Position numbers and translations under genes: made by a program | DNA from: Pseudomonadota bacterium | Lineage (GTDB): Bacteria; Campylobacterota; Campylobacteria; Campylobacterales; Campylobacteraceae | Assembly: GCA_002746565.1 (NCBI GenBank) | Contig: PDPI01000022.1 | Coordinates: 1-64,000, forward strand | DNA length: 64,000 nucleotides | Direction of reading: 5' to 3' | Shown here: positions 48,263-58,702 of the stretch, one piece after another | Numbering within the stretch: position 1 is the stretch's first letter | Layout of the letters: every line of letters begins with the position of its first letter | The notes under the pieces: generated by a model | The model's input: the letters and a program-made list of their open reading frames with translations, nothing else | Told to the model about the DNA's origin: nothing | Database searches by the model: none

Positions 48263-50320
48263 ATGCAAAATATATTGAGCGATTTAAATGAGTTTCAATT
48301 AGAAGCAGTTAAAGAAGTAGATAACCCCATATTAATCCTAGCAGGAGCAGGAAGTGGAAAAACAAAAACCATAACCTCCAGACTTGCTTACCTAGTGGGT
48401 GAGGTTGGCATAGATCCCTCTTGCATTTTAACCCTTACTTTTACCAATAAAGCAGCAACTAGCATGAGAGATAAGGCATTGGATCTTTTGAGGGGTATAG
48501 ATAAGCCTGTTTTGTATCCTCCCCTTTTATGCACCTTCCATAAATTTGGACTTTTATTTTTAAAATTTAATATAAATAAATTAAATAGAGCCAATACCTT
48601 TGTAGTTATAGATACTGACGATAAAAAGCGCATTTTAAAGTCTTTTAATTCTGAAATTCCCATTCCCATGTTAGCTAGTGAAATCTCGAAATATAAAAAT
48701 TCTCTCATAACTCCCACAATGGCAAAGGAAAGGGCTGAGCAAAAATACTATAAAGAAATAGCCCTTATTTACGAAAAATATGAACAATACATCCTTAGTA
48801 ACAATCTTGTTGATTTTGACGATCTTATAGCCTTGCCCTATAAAATCTTGGATGAAAATGAGGATTTATGTGAGCAGATAAGCAATCGCTATCAATATAT
48901 CATGGTGGATGAATACCAAGATACCAATGATTTGCAGTATAAATTATTGAAAAAAATGTGCCATACCCATCAAAATATTTGTGTTGTTGGGGATGATGAT
49001 CAGAGTATTTATGGATGGAGGGGGGCAAATGTGAAAAATATTTTAGAATTTGCCGATAATTTTAAAAATACTAAGGTTATAAAATTAGAAAAAAATTACC
49101 GCTCCACAAATCAAATCCTAAAAGCTGCAAATGAGCTTATAGATCACAATAGAAATCGCCTAGGCAAAACCCTAATTAGCGAAAATGGAGACGGGAAAGA
49201 GATAGAATTTATAGAAGCTCAAGATGAGATGATGGAATCTAGCATGATAGCAAAGCGAATAAGAAAGCTTATAGATTCCAGAGTAGATCCTAGACAAATC
49301 GCCGTTCTTTACCGCATTAATGCCCTAAGTCGTTCCATTGAAGAGGGTTTAAACAAAGAGCGAATTGCCTACAAAATGGTAGGTGGAGTAAAGTTTTACG
49401 AAAGAGCCGAGATAAAAGATGTTATAAGTTATCTTAGGATTATAGCAAATCCCCATGATGATTTTTCCTTTAGGCGCATCTTAAATCGACCAAAAAGAGG
49501 CATAGGCAAAGTTGCCATGGATAAGATTTTAAAAGGAGCTTATGAACATAAGACATCCATTTATGATTTTATCAAATCCCACCAAGACCAACTAATCAAA
49601 GATTTAAATAAAAAAAGCATAAAAGCCTTAAATGATTTTGTTGATGAGCTTGATAATATGATAAGTACTAGCGAAGAATCTATCTATAATGTAGCCGATA
49701 GGCTAGAAGATGCCTTTGGATTAAGGGCTTATTATTCAAAGCTTCCTGATGCCATAGATAGGGTTTCAAATATAGACGAATTTTACGGACTTTTCCGCGA
49801 CCAGATAAAGCAAACCCCCGATATTAGTATAGATGGATTTTTAAATGACCTTGCCTTACAAAGCGACCAAGATCAAATAGATGCAGAAAATATTTCCATT
49901 ATGAGTGTCCATGCGAGCAAAGGTTTGGAGTTTGATTATCTTTTTGTTATTGGTTTAGAGGAGGGATTTTTTCCTCTCATCGGAGATGGAAGCGACATAG
50001 AAGAAGAAAGGCGCTTGGGTTATGTGGCTATAACTAGGGCTAGGAAGGAGTTGGTTTTAAGCTGTTCGCAAAGTAGGTTTTATAAAGGACGCAGAACTGA
50101 TCTAGCAAAGAGTAGGTTTTTGACTGAAAGTGGGGTTTGTCAGGGAAGCTTGGTTCTTGAAAAAAGCACTTCTTTTAAAAAGGGCGATTTAGTTAAGCAT
50201 AAGATTTTTGGAATGGGTAGAATTTTGGAAGTGAGCAAGGTAAAGCGAGAATTTAAACTAAAGATTAACTTTGGTGGTACGAAAAAAGACATCCTAGCTT
50301 CCTTTGTCGAAAAGATTTGA
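48263..50320 (+). CDS. uvrD: UvrD/PcrA/Rep-type ATP-dependent DNA helicase
   Basis: Track ORF from 48182; likely start MQNILSDLNEFQLEAVKEVDNPILILAGAGSGKTKTIT; VDEYQDTNDLQY, GDDDQSIYGWRGA, MSVHASKGLEF. Confidence 0.95.
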   Translation: MQNILSDLNEFQLEAVKEVDNPILILAGAGSGKTKTITSRLAYLVGEVGIDPSCILTLTFTNKAATSMRDKALDLLRGIDKPVLYPPLLCTFHKFGLLFLKFNINKLNRANTFVVIDTDDKKRILKSFNSEIPIPMLASEISKYKNSLITPTMAKERAEQKYYKEIALIYEKYEQYILSNNLVDFDDLIALPYKILDENEDLCEQISNRYQYIMVDEYQDTNDLQYKLLKKMCHTHQNICVVGDDDQSIYGWRGANVKNILEFADNFKNTKVIKLEKNYRSTNQILKAANELIDHNRNRLGKTLISENGDGKEIEFIEAQDEMMESSMIAKRIRKLIDSRVDPRQIAVLYRINALSRSIEEGLNKERIAYKMVGGVKFYERAEIKDVISYLRIIANPHDDFSFRRILNRPKRGIGKVAMDKILKGAYEHKTSIYDFIKSHQDQLIKDLNKKSIKALNDFVDELDNMISTSEESIYNVADRLEDAFGLRAYYSKLPDAIDRVSNIDEFYGLFRDQIKQTPDISIDGFLNDLALQSDQDQIDAENISIMSVHASKGLEFDYLFVIGLEEGFFPLIGDGSDIEEERRLGYVAITRARKELVLSCSQSRFYKGRRTDLAKSRFLTESGVCQGSLVLEKSTSFKKGDLVKHKIFGMGRILEVSKVKREFKLKINFGGTKKDILASFVEKI

Positions 50321-51141
50321 TGGATAATCGCATCTTTGTTGCCCATAAGCCTCCAAATATGGTCTGCAACCGCTTTTTAACCCAGATCAAATGCAAATAT
50401 AAGGTTAAAAAAGCTGGTTTCTCAGGCACCCTAGATCCCTTCGCAAAAGGGGTTTTAATCATCGCTTTTAATCAATACACCAAACTTTTTAGATTTTTAA
50501 AAAAAACTCCAAAAACCTACAGGGCAACCCTTTGGCTAGGGGCTAGAAGCGACACTTTAGATATTGAGGGTATAAGTGAAATTTCTTGTGTAAAAGACTT
50601 TGAGCTTGAGAAAATAAAGTTGATTTTTCAAACTCTTACATGTAAACTGGAATTTATTCCGCCAAAATATAGTGCCAAAAAAATAAATGGAACAAGGGCT
50701 TATAAGTTAGCAAGAAGTGGTAAGGAATTTGAGATAAAAAAGCAAACTATGGATGTTTATGATATAAAATTTTTATCCTACTGCCATCCTTTTTTAAGCT
50801 TTGAAGCTAGTGTGAGTGAGGGTGGATATATAAGAAGTTTAGGAGAGCTAATAGCCCAAAAATTAGGCGTTAATGGTGCTTTGAGTTCTTTGGAGAGATT
50901 AAGGGAGGGAGAATTTTTTTATCAAGATGAAAAACCCTTAAATCCCCTTGAATTTTTAGATGTAAAAGAAAATGAATATTTGGGTAATGCTTTAGATATC
51001 AAGCTTGGTAAAAAGTTAGATTTGAGAGATTTTAAGATGCAAGATGATGGAGTTTATCTTGTAAAAAGTAAAGATGAATTTGCTATAATTAGCATAAAAA
51101 ATGATTTGGTAAAATATGAATTAAATAAGGTAAAATTATGA
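50317..51141 (+). CDS. truB: tRNA pseudouridine(55) synthase
   Basis: 274 aa; KPPNMVCNRFL..., GFSGTLDPFAKGVLIIAF, PPKYSAKKINGTRAYKLAR. Confidence 0.95.
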   Translation: MMDNRIFVAHKPPNMVCNRFLTQIKCKYKVKKAGFSGTLDPFAKGVLIIAFNQYTKLFRFLKKTPKTYRATLWLGARSDTLDIEGISEISCVKDFELEKIKLIFQTLTCKLEFIPPKYSAKKINGTRAYKLARSGKEFEIKKQTMDVYDIKFLSYCHPFLSFEASVSEGGYIRSLGELIAQKLGVNGALSSLERLREGEFFYQDEKPLNPLEFLDVKENEYLGNALDIKLGKKLDLRDFKMQDDGVYLVKSKDEFAIISIKNDLVKYELNKVKL

Positions 51142-51902
51142 GAAAAAAGGCTTATGCTAAGGTAAATATTTTTTTAAAAATTGTTGGTAAGAGGGGGAAT
51201 TATCATGAGCTCTTATCAAGATTTATGAGGGTTGATAGTCTTTATGATGAACTTATCTTAAAAGAAAAGACAAGTAAGGATGAATTTGAATTGGTCGGTG
51301 ATTTTACCTGCGAATACGAAAACAACACCATAGTAAGGGCATATAAGGCCTTAAAACAAAGCGGCTTTGAAGAGCCATTAAAAAGCTTTTTTAAGGATAA
51401 AAGTTTACATGTGGAAAAAAATATTCCCTCCTTTGCGGGACTTGGCGGAGGAAGCAGTGATGGGGCTAGTTTTTTACTTTTATGCAATGAATCAATGGGG
51501 CTTGGATTGGGCAAAAATGAACTTGTAAATATCGGCTTAAAAGTCGGTGCTGATGTGCCATTTTTTATTCATGAGTATAAAAGTGCAAATGTTAAAGGCA
51601 TTGGCGACATAGTGGAAGAATTTGAAGAGGATTTGCTAGATTTTGAGATATTAACACCCCCCATACAATGTTCAACCGCTGAAGTTTTTAAAAATTTTTC
51701 AGCCAAATTTGACCTTGGAAATATAAATAAGGCTTGGCAAAACTGCTCATCAAAGGCATTGTTAGAAAATTTTGATGGCAAAAGTTTGAATGATTTGTGC
51801 AAAAGTGCCTTTGATCTATATCCAGCATTAAATGATTATTATAAAAAAGGCTATTTCATGAGTGGGAGTGGAAGCAGTATGTTTAGGATAAAAAATGGGT
51901 AA
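51138..51902 (+). CDS. ispE: 4-diphosphocytidyl-2-C-methyl-D-erythritol kinase
   Basis: 254 aa; [39 protein letters not shown] (GHMP). Confidence 0.95.
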   Translation: MRKKAYAKVNIFLKIVGKRGNYHELLSRFMRVDSLYDELILKEKTSKDEFELVGDFTCEYENNTIVRAYKALKQSGFEEPLKSFFKDKSLHVEKNIPSFAGLGGGSSDGASFLLLCNESMGLGLGKNELVNIGLKVGADVPFFIHEYKSANVKGIGDIVEEFEEDLLDFEILTPPIQCSTAEVFKNFSAKFDLGNINKAWQNCSSKALLENFDGKSLNDLCKSAFDLYPALNDYYKKGYFMSGSGSSMFRIKNG

Positions 51903-52359
51903 AACAATAGCAAGAAACAAAAAAGCTTTTCATGACTTTGAGATTTTAGAGACTTATGAGGCTGGCATAGAGCTTAAAGGAAGCGAGGTAAAGTCCATAC
52001 GAATGGGTAGAGTTAACCTAAAAGATAGCTATGTTCGAATAATAAAAGGCGAAGTTTTTTTGGTCGGTTCGCACATAAGTTACCTGCAGACGGCAAACCC
52101 CCTTTATCGCCCCGAAGAAAAGCGAGATAGGAAACTACTTTTACATCGCAAGGAGATTGACAAACTTTTTGGAAAAATCTCCCGTGATGGGCTAACTATG
52201 GTGGCTTTGAGTTTGTATTTGAGCGGTAAAAATAAAGTAAAAGTAAAAATCGCCCTAGCTCGTGGTAAAACCTTACATGATAAAAGGGAAACCCTAAAGC
52301 GAAAAGAAGCGGACAAAGAGGCTAAGATGGCGATGAAAAATTTTGCCAGGGGCGGTTAA
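51895..52359 (+). CDS. smpB: SsrA-binding protein SmpB
   Basis: 154 aa; [42 protein letters not shown]. Confidence 0.98.
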   Translation: MGKTIARNKKAFHDFEILETYEAGIELKGSEVKSIRMGRVNLKDSYVRIIKGEVFLVGSHISYLQTANPLYRPEEKRDRKLLLHRKEIDKLFGKISRDGLTMVALSLYLSGKNKVKVKIALARGKTLHDKRETLKRKEADKEAKMAMKNFARGG

Positions 52360-52404
52360 TTTTATATTTACGTCTAAAAATTATAATAAGAACAAAGGAT
52401 AAAA

Positions 52405-52998
52405 ATGAGATTTAGTTTACTTTTGATGATAGCCCTAGTTTTTAGTGCGTGTTCGGATAAGCCAAAAGAAGAGCAGCACTATATCGAAAAACTTTACAAA
52501 AGGGGTGATGTTATAGTTTTAAAAGGTGTTGAAGGCGGTGTTAAAAAGTTAAAAAGATTGGATAGGGGTTTTGAGATCGTGGGTGAGGAGGATAAGATTT
52601 TGATGCTTGATTTTTTTGGTACCTTTTGTCCCCCTTGCCAAAAAGAAGCGTCTGCCTTAACTGCTTTGCAGATAGATTTTAGCGATAAAATGACTATGAT
52701 AGGCTTAACAAGCTTTGAGGAAGTGAGTGATAAATATGTGGTGGAGAATTTTTCAAATAAGTATGGAGCCCATTATTTTATAGCAAATTCTAAAAAAAAT
52801 GCTCGCATCGCAAAGAGTGTTTTGGAAGATATTGCCTATTTAGATCCCATGCAATTGCCCTTTAAAGTGGTACTAAAAAATGGAAAATATCAAATCTTAA
52901 AGGATGTTTGGTATGGCAAGGATGATGGGAGATTTTACATAGGTGATGTGGGCATAAAAACCATAAGAGAAGATTTAGAAAAACTAATAGGAAAATAA
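52405..52998 (+). CDS. TlpA-like thioredoxin-fold lipoprotein
   Basis: 197 aa; lipobox VFSACSDK; LDFFGTFCPPCQKEASALTAL (CxxC). Confidence 0.88.
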   Translation: MRFSLLLMIALVFSACSDKPKEEQHYIEKLYKRGDVIVLKGVEGGVKKLKRLDRGFEIVGEEDKILMLDFFGTFCPPCQKEASALTALQIDFSDKMTMIGLTSFEEVSDKYVVENFSNKYGAHYFIANSKKNARIAKSVLEDIAYLDPMQLPFKVVLKNGKYQILKDVWYGKDDGRFYIGDVGIKTIREDLEKLIGK

Positions 52999-53298
52999 AT
53001 GGCAACAAAAGAACAGGTAAAAAATAAAGAAAAATTAAAACTAGATGGGCCCTCCCGCTATAAGGTTGTGCTTTTAAACGATGATTATACGACTATGGAT
53101 TTTGTGATAGAAATCTTGATGAGCATTTTTGCCCTAAGTTCTGAAGAAGCAGTGGCTATCATGATGAAAATCCACGAAAAGGGTAAGGGAGTTTGTGGGA
53201 TATATCCCTATGAAATTGCTGAAACAAAGGCGATTCAAGTGGAGCAAACAGCAAGGGCGAATGGCTTTCCTTTAAGGGCTATTTTGGAAGAGGAGTAG
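52999..53298 (+). CDS. clpS: ATP-dependent Clp protease adaptor ClpS
   Basis: 99 aa; YKVVLLNDDYTTMDFVIEIL, MMKIHEKGKGVCGIYPYEIAETKA. Confidence 0.97.
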   Translation: MATKEQVKNKEKLKLDGPSRYKVVLLNDDYTTMDFVIEILMSIFALSSEEAVAIMMKIHEKGKGVCGIYPYEIAETKAIQVEQTARANGFPLRAILEEE

Positions 53299-53301
53299 GA
53301 T

Positions 53302-55485
53302 TTGTTAGATAAGCATTTAGATAAGATTTTAAATCAAGCCCTCGAATTTGCTAGGGAAAATAAACATGAATATATAACCATTGAGCATATTTTTTATTGT
53401 TTGCTTTTAGAAGAAAGCATAGAAGAGATTATCACTTCATGTTATGGGGATGTTGGGCATTTGAAGTCAAATTTGAAAAAATATTTTAAAAAAAATTATA
53501 AGCTAGTAGATAAGGGAAATTATGAACCCTTTGAAACCATAGCTTTGAGCAGAACCATAGATAGGATGGTAAATCATGTAAGATCTGCCCATAAAAATCA
53601 AGCCAAGATAGAAGATTTACTAGTTGCTATCATGGATGAGGAGCATTCTTATTCTTGCCATCTTTTAAGCAATCAAGATATAAGTAAGCTTGATATCCTA
53701 GAGGCTATTACCAACCTAAAAACCCCGCATCTAGATCCAGAAAAAAAGGATAAAAAACAAGATTCTTTAAGTATTTATACAAGGGATTTGATAGGCGAAG
53801 CTAAGGATAAAAAGATAGACCCACTAATCGGCAGAGAACAAGAGGTTTCTAGAATGATTCAAATTTTGTGCCGCAGAAAAAAGAATAACCCCTTGCTTGT
53901 TGGAGAGCCAGGAGTTGGTAAAACTGCCATAGTTGAGGGTTTAGCCTTGATGGTTAGCGAAAAAAAAGTTCCAAAGGTTTTGGAAAATGTTAGTATTTAC
54001 GCCCTTGATATTGGCTCACTTTTGGCTGGAACAAAATATCGTGGGGATTTTGAAAAAAGACTTAAAAAAATCATAAATGAACTTGAAAAAATCGAAAACT
54101 CCATCATCTTCATAGATGAAATCCACACCATAGTAGGAGCAGGAAGTACAAGCGGGGGATCTATGGATTTGTCAAACCTTTTAAAGCCTTCCCTTGCATC
54201 TGGAAAAATCCGTTGCATAGGTGCTACAACCTACATGGAATATAGAAATTTTTTGGATAAAGATAAGGCACTTTCTCGCCGTTTTGCCAAGATAGATGTG
54301 GATGAACCAAGCTTAGAAGATACTTATAAGATACTTTTAGGACTTAAAGAGCATTATGAAAAACACCATGATATAAAATATCCAAATGAGGTTTTAAAAG
54401 CCTCAGTTAATTTGGCTAAAAAATATCTTCAAGATAGGTTTTTGCCCGATTCTGCCATAGATTTGATAGATGAGCTAGGAGCTTCTTTTAGGCTTTTAGA
54501 CAAGAAAAAATCAAAGGCAACAATGGCTGATTTGGAAAACACCCTAGCTAGGGTTGCAAATATTCCAAGCCGCCAAGTAAGTTCAAACGATACAGCCTTA
54601 CTTAAAGATTTACAAAGCAAATTAAAAAGCGAAGTTTTTGGGCAAAATGAAGCCATAGAAGAGCTTTGCAAGTCCATAAAACGCTCCCGTGCAGGTTTGG
54701 CAAACCCAAACTCTCCCATAGGAGTATTTTTATTTGCAGGTCCAACGGGAGTTGGAAAAACCGAGGTTTCAAAATCTTTAGCAAGAAATTTAGCCGTTAA
54801 TTTTGAAAGGTTTGATATGAGTGAGTACATGGAAAAACATGCCCTTTCACGATTAATCGGTGCACCTCCAGGATATGTGGGTTTTGAGGATGGAGGACAG
54901 CTTACAAAGTCCATAAGAAAGCATCCTTATAGTGTTTTATTGCTCGATGAAATCGAAAAAGCCCATGGGGATTTGATAAATGTTTTACTTCAAGTTTTTG
55001 ACAATGCAACCTTAACGGATAACAATGGAGAAAAAACTGATTTTAGAAATGTTATCATCATCATGACTTCAAATCTAGGAGCAAAAGAAACAAATCAAGT
55101 CGGCTTCCAAAAAGATAGCAGTTTTAGGGCAAATGAAGCTATCAAGGATTTTTTTAGTCCCGAATTTATAAATCGTCTTGATAAAATCGTCCACTTTAAA
55201 CCTCTTTCAAATTCCATCATGTTAAATGTGGTCCAAAAAATGATAAATGAACTACAAAACCAGTTAAAAGAGAAAAATATTACTATTAAAATTACCCAAA
55301 AAGCAAAGCAATACTTAGCCAAAAAAGGTTATAGTGATACTTTAGGAGCTAGGGTTATGGCTAGGGTCATAGGCGATGAGCTTAAAACCCCTTTGAGTGA
55401 TGAGATACTTTTTGGAAACTTAAAAAAGGGTGGAGTTGTAAAGATTGGTATAAAAAATGATAAATTGATTTTTAAATATGAGTGA
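53302..55485 (+). CDS. clpA: ATP-dependent Clp protease ATP-binding subunit ClpA
   Basis: 727 aa; two AAA+ modules GEPGVGKTAIVEGLA and GPTGVGKTEVSKSLA; C-terminal ClpA features; downstream of clpS. Confidence 0.97.
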   Translation: MLDKHLDKILNQALEFARENKHEYITIEHIFYCLLLEESIEEIITSCYGDVGHLKSNLKKYFKKNYKLVDKGNYEPFETIALSRTIDRMVNHVRSAHKNQAKIEDLLVAIMDEEHSYSCHLLSNQDISKLDILEAITNLKTPHLDPEKKDKKQDSLSIYTRDLIGEAKDKKIDPLIGREQEVSRMIQILCRRKKNNPLLVGEPGVGKTAIVEGLALMVSEKKVPKVLENVSIYALDIGSLLAGTKYRGDFEKRLKKIINELEKIENSIIFIDEIHTIVGAGSTSGGSMDLSNLLKPSLASGKIRCIGATTYMEYRNFLDKDKALSRRFAKIDVDEPSLEDTYKILLGLKEHYEKHHDIKYPNEVLKASVNLAKKYLQDRFLPDSAIDLIDELGASFRLLDKKKSKATMADLENTLARVANIPSRQVSSNDTALLKDLQSKLKSEVFGQNEAIEELCKSIKRSRAGLANPNSPIGVFLFAGPTGVGKTEVSKSLARNLAVNFERFDMSEYMEKHALSRLIGAPPGYVGFEDGGQLTKSIRKHPYSVLLLDEIEKAHGDLINVLLQVFDNATLTDNNGEKTDFRNVIIIMTSNLGAKETNQVGFQKDSSFRANEAIKDFFSPEFINRLDKIVHFKPLSNSIMLNVVQKMINELQNQLKEKNITIKITQKAKQYLAKKGYSDTLGARVMARVIGDELKTPLSDEILFGNLKKGGVVKIGIKNDKLIFKYE

Positions 55486-56170
55486 ATTTTTTGTACCCAA
55501 GTTAGATCCAAATTGCTATACCTTTTCCAAAGTTTCAGGTCATGAAGAAGTGGTCGCTTGGGGTGGGGATCTAAATCCAAATAGGCTAATAGCTGCTTAT
55601 AAAAGTGGTATTTTCCCATGGTTTAATGAAGATGATCCCATCTTGTGGTGGTGTCCTAACCCTAGATGCGTTTTGTTTTTAGAAGATATAAAAATCTCCA
55701 AAAGCCTAAAAAAAAGCTTAAAAAAATTTACCATAACCTACGATAAGGATTTTTCCTCAGTGATACGCCAATGCAGGCAGGTTAGATCAAGCAAAAATGA
55801 AGATACTTGGATAAGTAAAGACATGATAAAATCCTACGAAAGCCTACATAAAAGAGGTTTTGCCCACAGCGTTGAGACTTGGTATGAGGGCGAATTGGTA
55901 GGTGGACTTTATGGGGTTTGCATGGGTAAGATTTTTTGTGGCGAGAGTATGTTTAGTAAAAAAAGTGATGCATCTAAAGTTGCCCTTGTAAATTTAGTGC
56001 AAAAATTGCAAAAATTTGGTTTTGAATTGATAGATTGCCAAGTTTCAAACCCCCATCTTTTATCCCTAGGAGCAAAAGAAATCCCAAAAAAAGAGTTTCT
56101 AAAAAAGCTCCAAATTGCCATAAATCAACCAAGTGGATTTGATGAATTCTCTCAATTGGGAAATTTTTGA
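55478..56170 (+). CDS. aat: Leucyl/phenylalanyl-tRNA--protein transferase
   Basis: 230 aa; GGDLNPNRLIAAYKSGIFPWF, PILWWCPNPRCVLF, GESMFSKKSDASKVAL. Confidence 0.97.
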   Translation: MSEFFVPKLDPNCYTFSKVSGHEEVVAWGGDLNPNRLIAAYKSGIFPWFNEDDPILWWCPNPRCVLFLEDIKISKSLKKSLKKFTITYDKDFSSVIRQCRQVRSSKNEDTWISKDMIKSYESLHKRGFAHSVETWYEGELVGGLYGVCMGKIFCGESMFSKKSDASKVALVNLVQKLQKFGFELIDCQVSNPHLLSLGAKEIPKKEFLKKLQIAINQPSGFDEFSQLGNF

Positions 56171-56233
56171 TGTTTTATAAAACTATTTAACTAACTTATG
56201 TTAAAATACAAAAAATAAATTTTAAGGAAGAAA

Positions 56234-57436
56234 ATGTATCTTTTTACATCAGAAATTGTAAGTGCTGGTCATCCAGATAAATGTGCGGATATTATATCTG
56301 ATACTATAGTGGATGAATACATAAAAAATGACCCAAATTCAAGGGTTGCTAGTGAAGTTTTTGTGGCTGGAAAACATGTTATTATAGGTGGGGAGGTTAG
56401 TTCCAAGCTTGAACTTAGTCAGAAAGATTATGAAGATTTGGTTAAAAAAGCTCTAATTCGTATAGGATATACGGGCGATGGTGGTTTTACGCGAAAGCAG
56501 TGTTTGCATCCAGATGATGTGAAAGTTCAAGTTTTGTTAAATCAGCAAAGTCCAGACATTAACCAAGGCGTTGACCAAGAAAGTGGTGAGATAGGTGCGG
56601 GAGATCAGGGTATTATGTTTGGTTTTGCAACGGATGAGACGGAAAATTTTATGCCCTCAGCCATAAGCTATGCTAGGATGATTTGCGATAAGGTTTATGC
56701 TTATGCCCTAGAAAATAAGGATTTGCTTGGCGTTGATATAAAAACCCAAGTTACCATTGATTATGGTACAAAGGAAAATTTTGAAGAATGCCGTCCACAA
56801 AAAATCCACACCATAGTCGTTTCGGCCCCATCTAATGAAAATTTAGATATCAAAGAAGTTAGAAAGATTATAAAAGGCTTGATAGATACTTCCGGGCTTC
56901 CAAGTAAGCTTTATGATCCAGATAATACCATCATTCACATTAATCCAACGGGTAGATATGTAAACCATAGTTCCTTGCACGATAGTGGTTTGACAGGTCG
57001 AAAACTCATAGTCGATAGCTTTGGTGGATATTCTCCAATCGGAGGCGGGGCACAATCTAGCAAGGATTATACAAAGGTTGATAGAAGTGGACTTTATGCA
57101 GCCCGCTGGATAGCAAAACATATAGTCGCAGCAGGGTTAGCAAAAAAATGCATAGTTCAGCTTAGCTACGCCATCGGAGTTGCAAAACCAGTTTCGCTTT
57201 CAGTCGATACTATGGGGACTTATACTTGCTTGAATGATGATGAATTGTCAGATTTTGTTATGAAAACTTTTAAGCTAACCCCAAAATGGATAACCGATAA
57301 ATTTGGTTTAGATAAACCTAGTAAAGATACTTTTTGGTATGCGAATGTTGCTTCTTACGGACAGGTTGGAAAGGATTCTTATCCTTGGGAAAAGCTAGAT
57401 GAGATAGAGCTTTTTAAAAATCTCAAAAAGGCATAA
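56234..57436 (+). CDS. metK: S-adenosylmethionine synthetase
   Basis: 400 aa; TSEIVSAGHPDKCADIISD, GAGDQGIMFGFA, GGGAQSSKDYTKVDRSGLYAAR. Confidence 0.98.
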   Translation: MYLFTSEIVSAGHPDKCADIISDTIVDEYIKNDPNSRVASEVFVAGKHVIIGGEVSSKLELSQKDYEDLVKKALIRIGYTGDGGFTRKQCLHPDDVKVQVLLNQQSPDINQGVDQESGEIGAGDQGIMFGFATDETENFMPSAISYARMICDKVYAYALENKDLLGVDIKTQVTIDYGTKENFEECRPQKIHTIVVSAPSNENLDIKEVRKIIKGLIDTSGLPSKLYDPDNTIIHINPTGRYVNHSSLHDSGLTGRKLIVDSFGGYSPIGGGAQSSKDYTKVDRSGLYAARWIAKHIVAAGLAKKCIVQLSYAIGVAKPVSLSVDTMGTYTCLNDDELSDFVMKTFKLTPKWITDKFGLDKPSKDTFWYANVASYGQVGKDSYPWEKLDEIELFKNLKKA

Positions 57437-57437
57437 A

Positions 57438-57758
57438 ATGAAAAAATTACTTTTAGTCCTAATGGCGCTTATTTTTACCCTAGGTTGTTCTGTAAATAAT
57501 CCTAGCAGAACTGAAACTATAAAATTTATAGGTCAATACGATAAAAATATACGTGTAAGATTAAGTTCAAAGGACCATTTCCAAACAGCCCTTATGAGCG
57601 ATCATTTAGGCAATAAATATAAGCTCAAAAATGCTGTTAGCGGAAGTGGAGTTAGGCTTGCAAATGAAGATGGAGTTGAAATTCATTTTAAAAGAGGTGA
57701 GGGAATTTTACGTTTAGGAAAGGGAAAAAAGGATATTTTTCTAAGATATAAAGAGTAG
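57438..57758 (+). CDS. Lipoprotein, MliC-like (putative c-type lysozyme inhibitor)
   Basis: 106 aa; lipobox FTLGCSVN; KYKLKNAVSGSGVRLANEDGVEIHFKRGEGIL resembles the MliC SGSGxRY...KG.EAxL signature. Confidence 0.55.
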   Translation: MKKLLLVLMALIFTLGCSVNNPSRTETIKFIGQYDKNIRVRLSSKDHFQTALMSDHLGNKYKLKNAVSGSGVRLANEDGVEIHFKRGEGILRLGKGKKDIFLRYKE

Positions 57759-57805
57759 ATTTGTTTGTACTTTTTTAGATGCAGATTATTAAGAGGAGGT
57801 GAATT

Positions 57806-58699
57806 ATGAAAAAAGCGTTTTTTTATGCCTTGTTAGGCTTATTTTTTATCTCTTGTGGTGGCGGAAGTGGTGGAAGCAACCATTTTTCAAAACCAAAATG
57901 TTGTAATAACATCATAAAAAGCGGCAGCTTGATTGAAAAAGATTATGCTCCTTTAGCCCAAATGTCAAAAACCATAAAGGTTATAAAAACCAAATCTGAG
58001 CTTGATAGGTATTTTTCTTTTATAGGGGATGAAAAAAGTCCACAAATAGATTTTACCAAAAGCCAGGTTTTAGCTATTTTTATGGGATCTAAAACCACTG
58101 GTGTTTATTCTTTAAATATTAAAGGAATTGATGAACAAAATAATATTTACATAGAAAATAAACTTCAAAGTCATGATTGTAAGGTTACTGCTGATATGGC
58201 TTATCCCTATGCTCTTGTAAAATATCCAAAACCACAAAGCGATTCAAAAGAGTTAGCTATAAAAGAAAGTTATATTCACACCGATACAGGAGGGGGTTGC
58301 CCTGAAATTTATGTAATTCCATTTAAGGTTCAATTTGAAGATATATCTGGCTTTGAAAGCTCACTAGGGAAAAGTAAAAATTTTGGAGTTATAAGACGCA
58401 AAGAAAGATTTGATGAGGTTTTTATTGGCAGTGAGAAACCTAGTGTTGATTTTGAAAAAGAAACTATCATCTATGCCCATTTAGGAACCTTTTCTAGGGC
58501 CGGACATGATATAAAGATAGATAAAATTATGCGAGAGGAAGAGTATACAAAGGTTTATATAAAAAGTTATTATTTGGATAAAACTTGCCCTTCAGCTTTG
58601 GTAATTACAAGCCCTAAGGTTTTTGTTAAGATTCCTAAAAAAGATAGTTATAATATTATTTTTGAGGAAGAAAAAGACATCGTAAGATGCGCAATATAA
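57806..58699 (+). CDS. Lipoprotein with two PrcB-like half domains
   Basis: 297 aa; lipobox FISCGGG; internal duplication (KSELDRYFSFIGDEKSPQIDFTKSQVLAIFMG.../KERFDEVFIGSEKPSVDFEKETIIYAHLG...). Confidence 0.55.
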   Translation: MKKAFFYALLGLFFISCGGGSGGSNHFSKPKCCNNIIKSGSLIEKDYAPLAQMSKTIKVIKTKSELDRYFSFIGDEKSPQIDFTKSQVLAIFMGSKTTGVYSLNIKGIDEQNNIYIENKLQSHDCKVTADMAYPYALVKYPKPQSDSKELAIKESYIHTDTGGGCPEIYVIPFKVQFEDISGFESSLGKSKNFGVIRRKERFDEVFIGSEKPSVDFEKETIIYAHLGTFSRAGHDIKIDKIMREEEYTKVYIKSYYLDKTCPSALVITSPKVFVKIPKKDSYNIIFEEEKDIVRCAI

Positions 58700-58702
58700 T
58701 AG

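Noticed and set aside
48263-50320. Second UvrD-like helicase considered as part of a defence locus
   Set aside because: Closely matches housekeeping UvrD/PcrA (VDEYQDTNDLQY, GDDDQSIYGWRGA) and sits upstream of truB-ispE-smpB, a core arrangement.
52999-56170. clpS-clpA-aat cluster as a novel system
   Set aside because: Known N-degron pathway components; ordinary, although the tight grouping is tidy.
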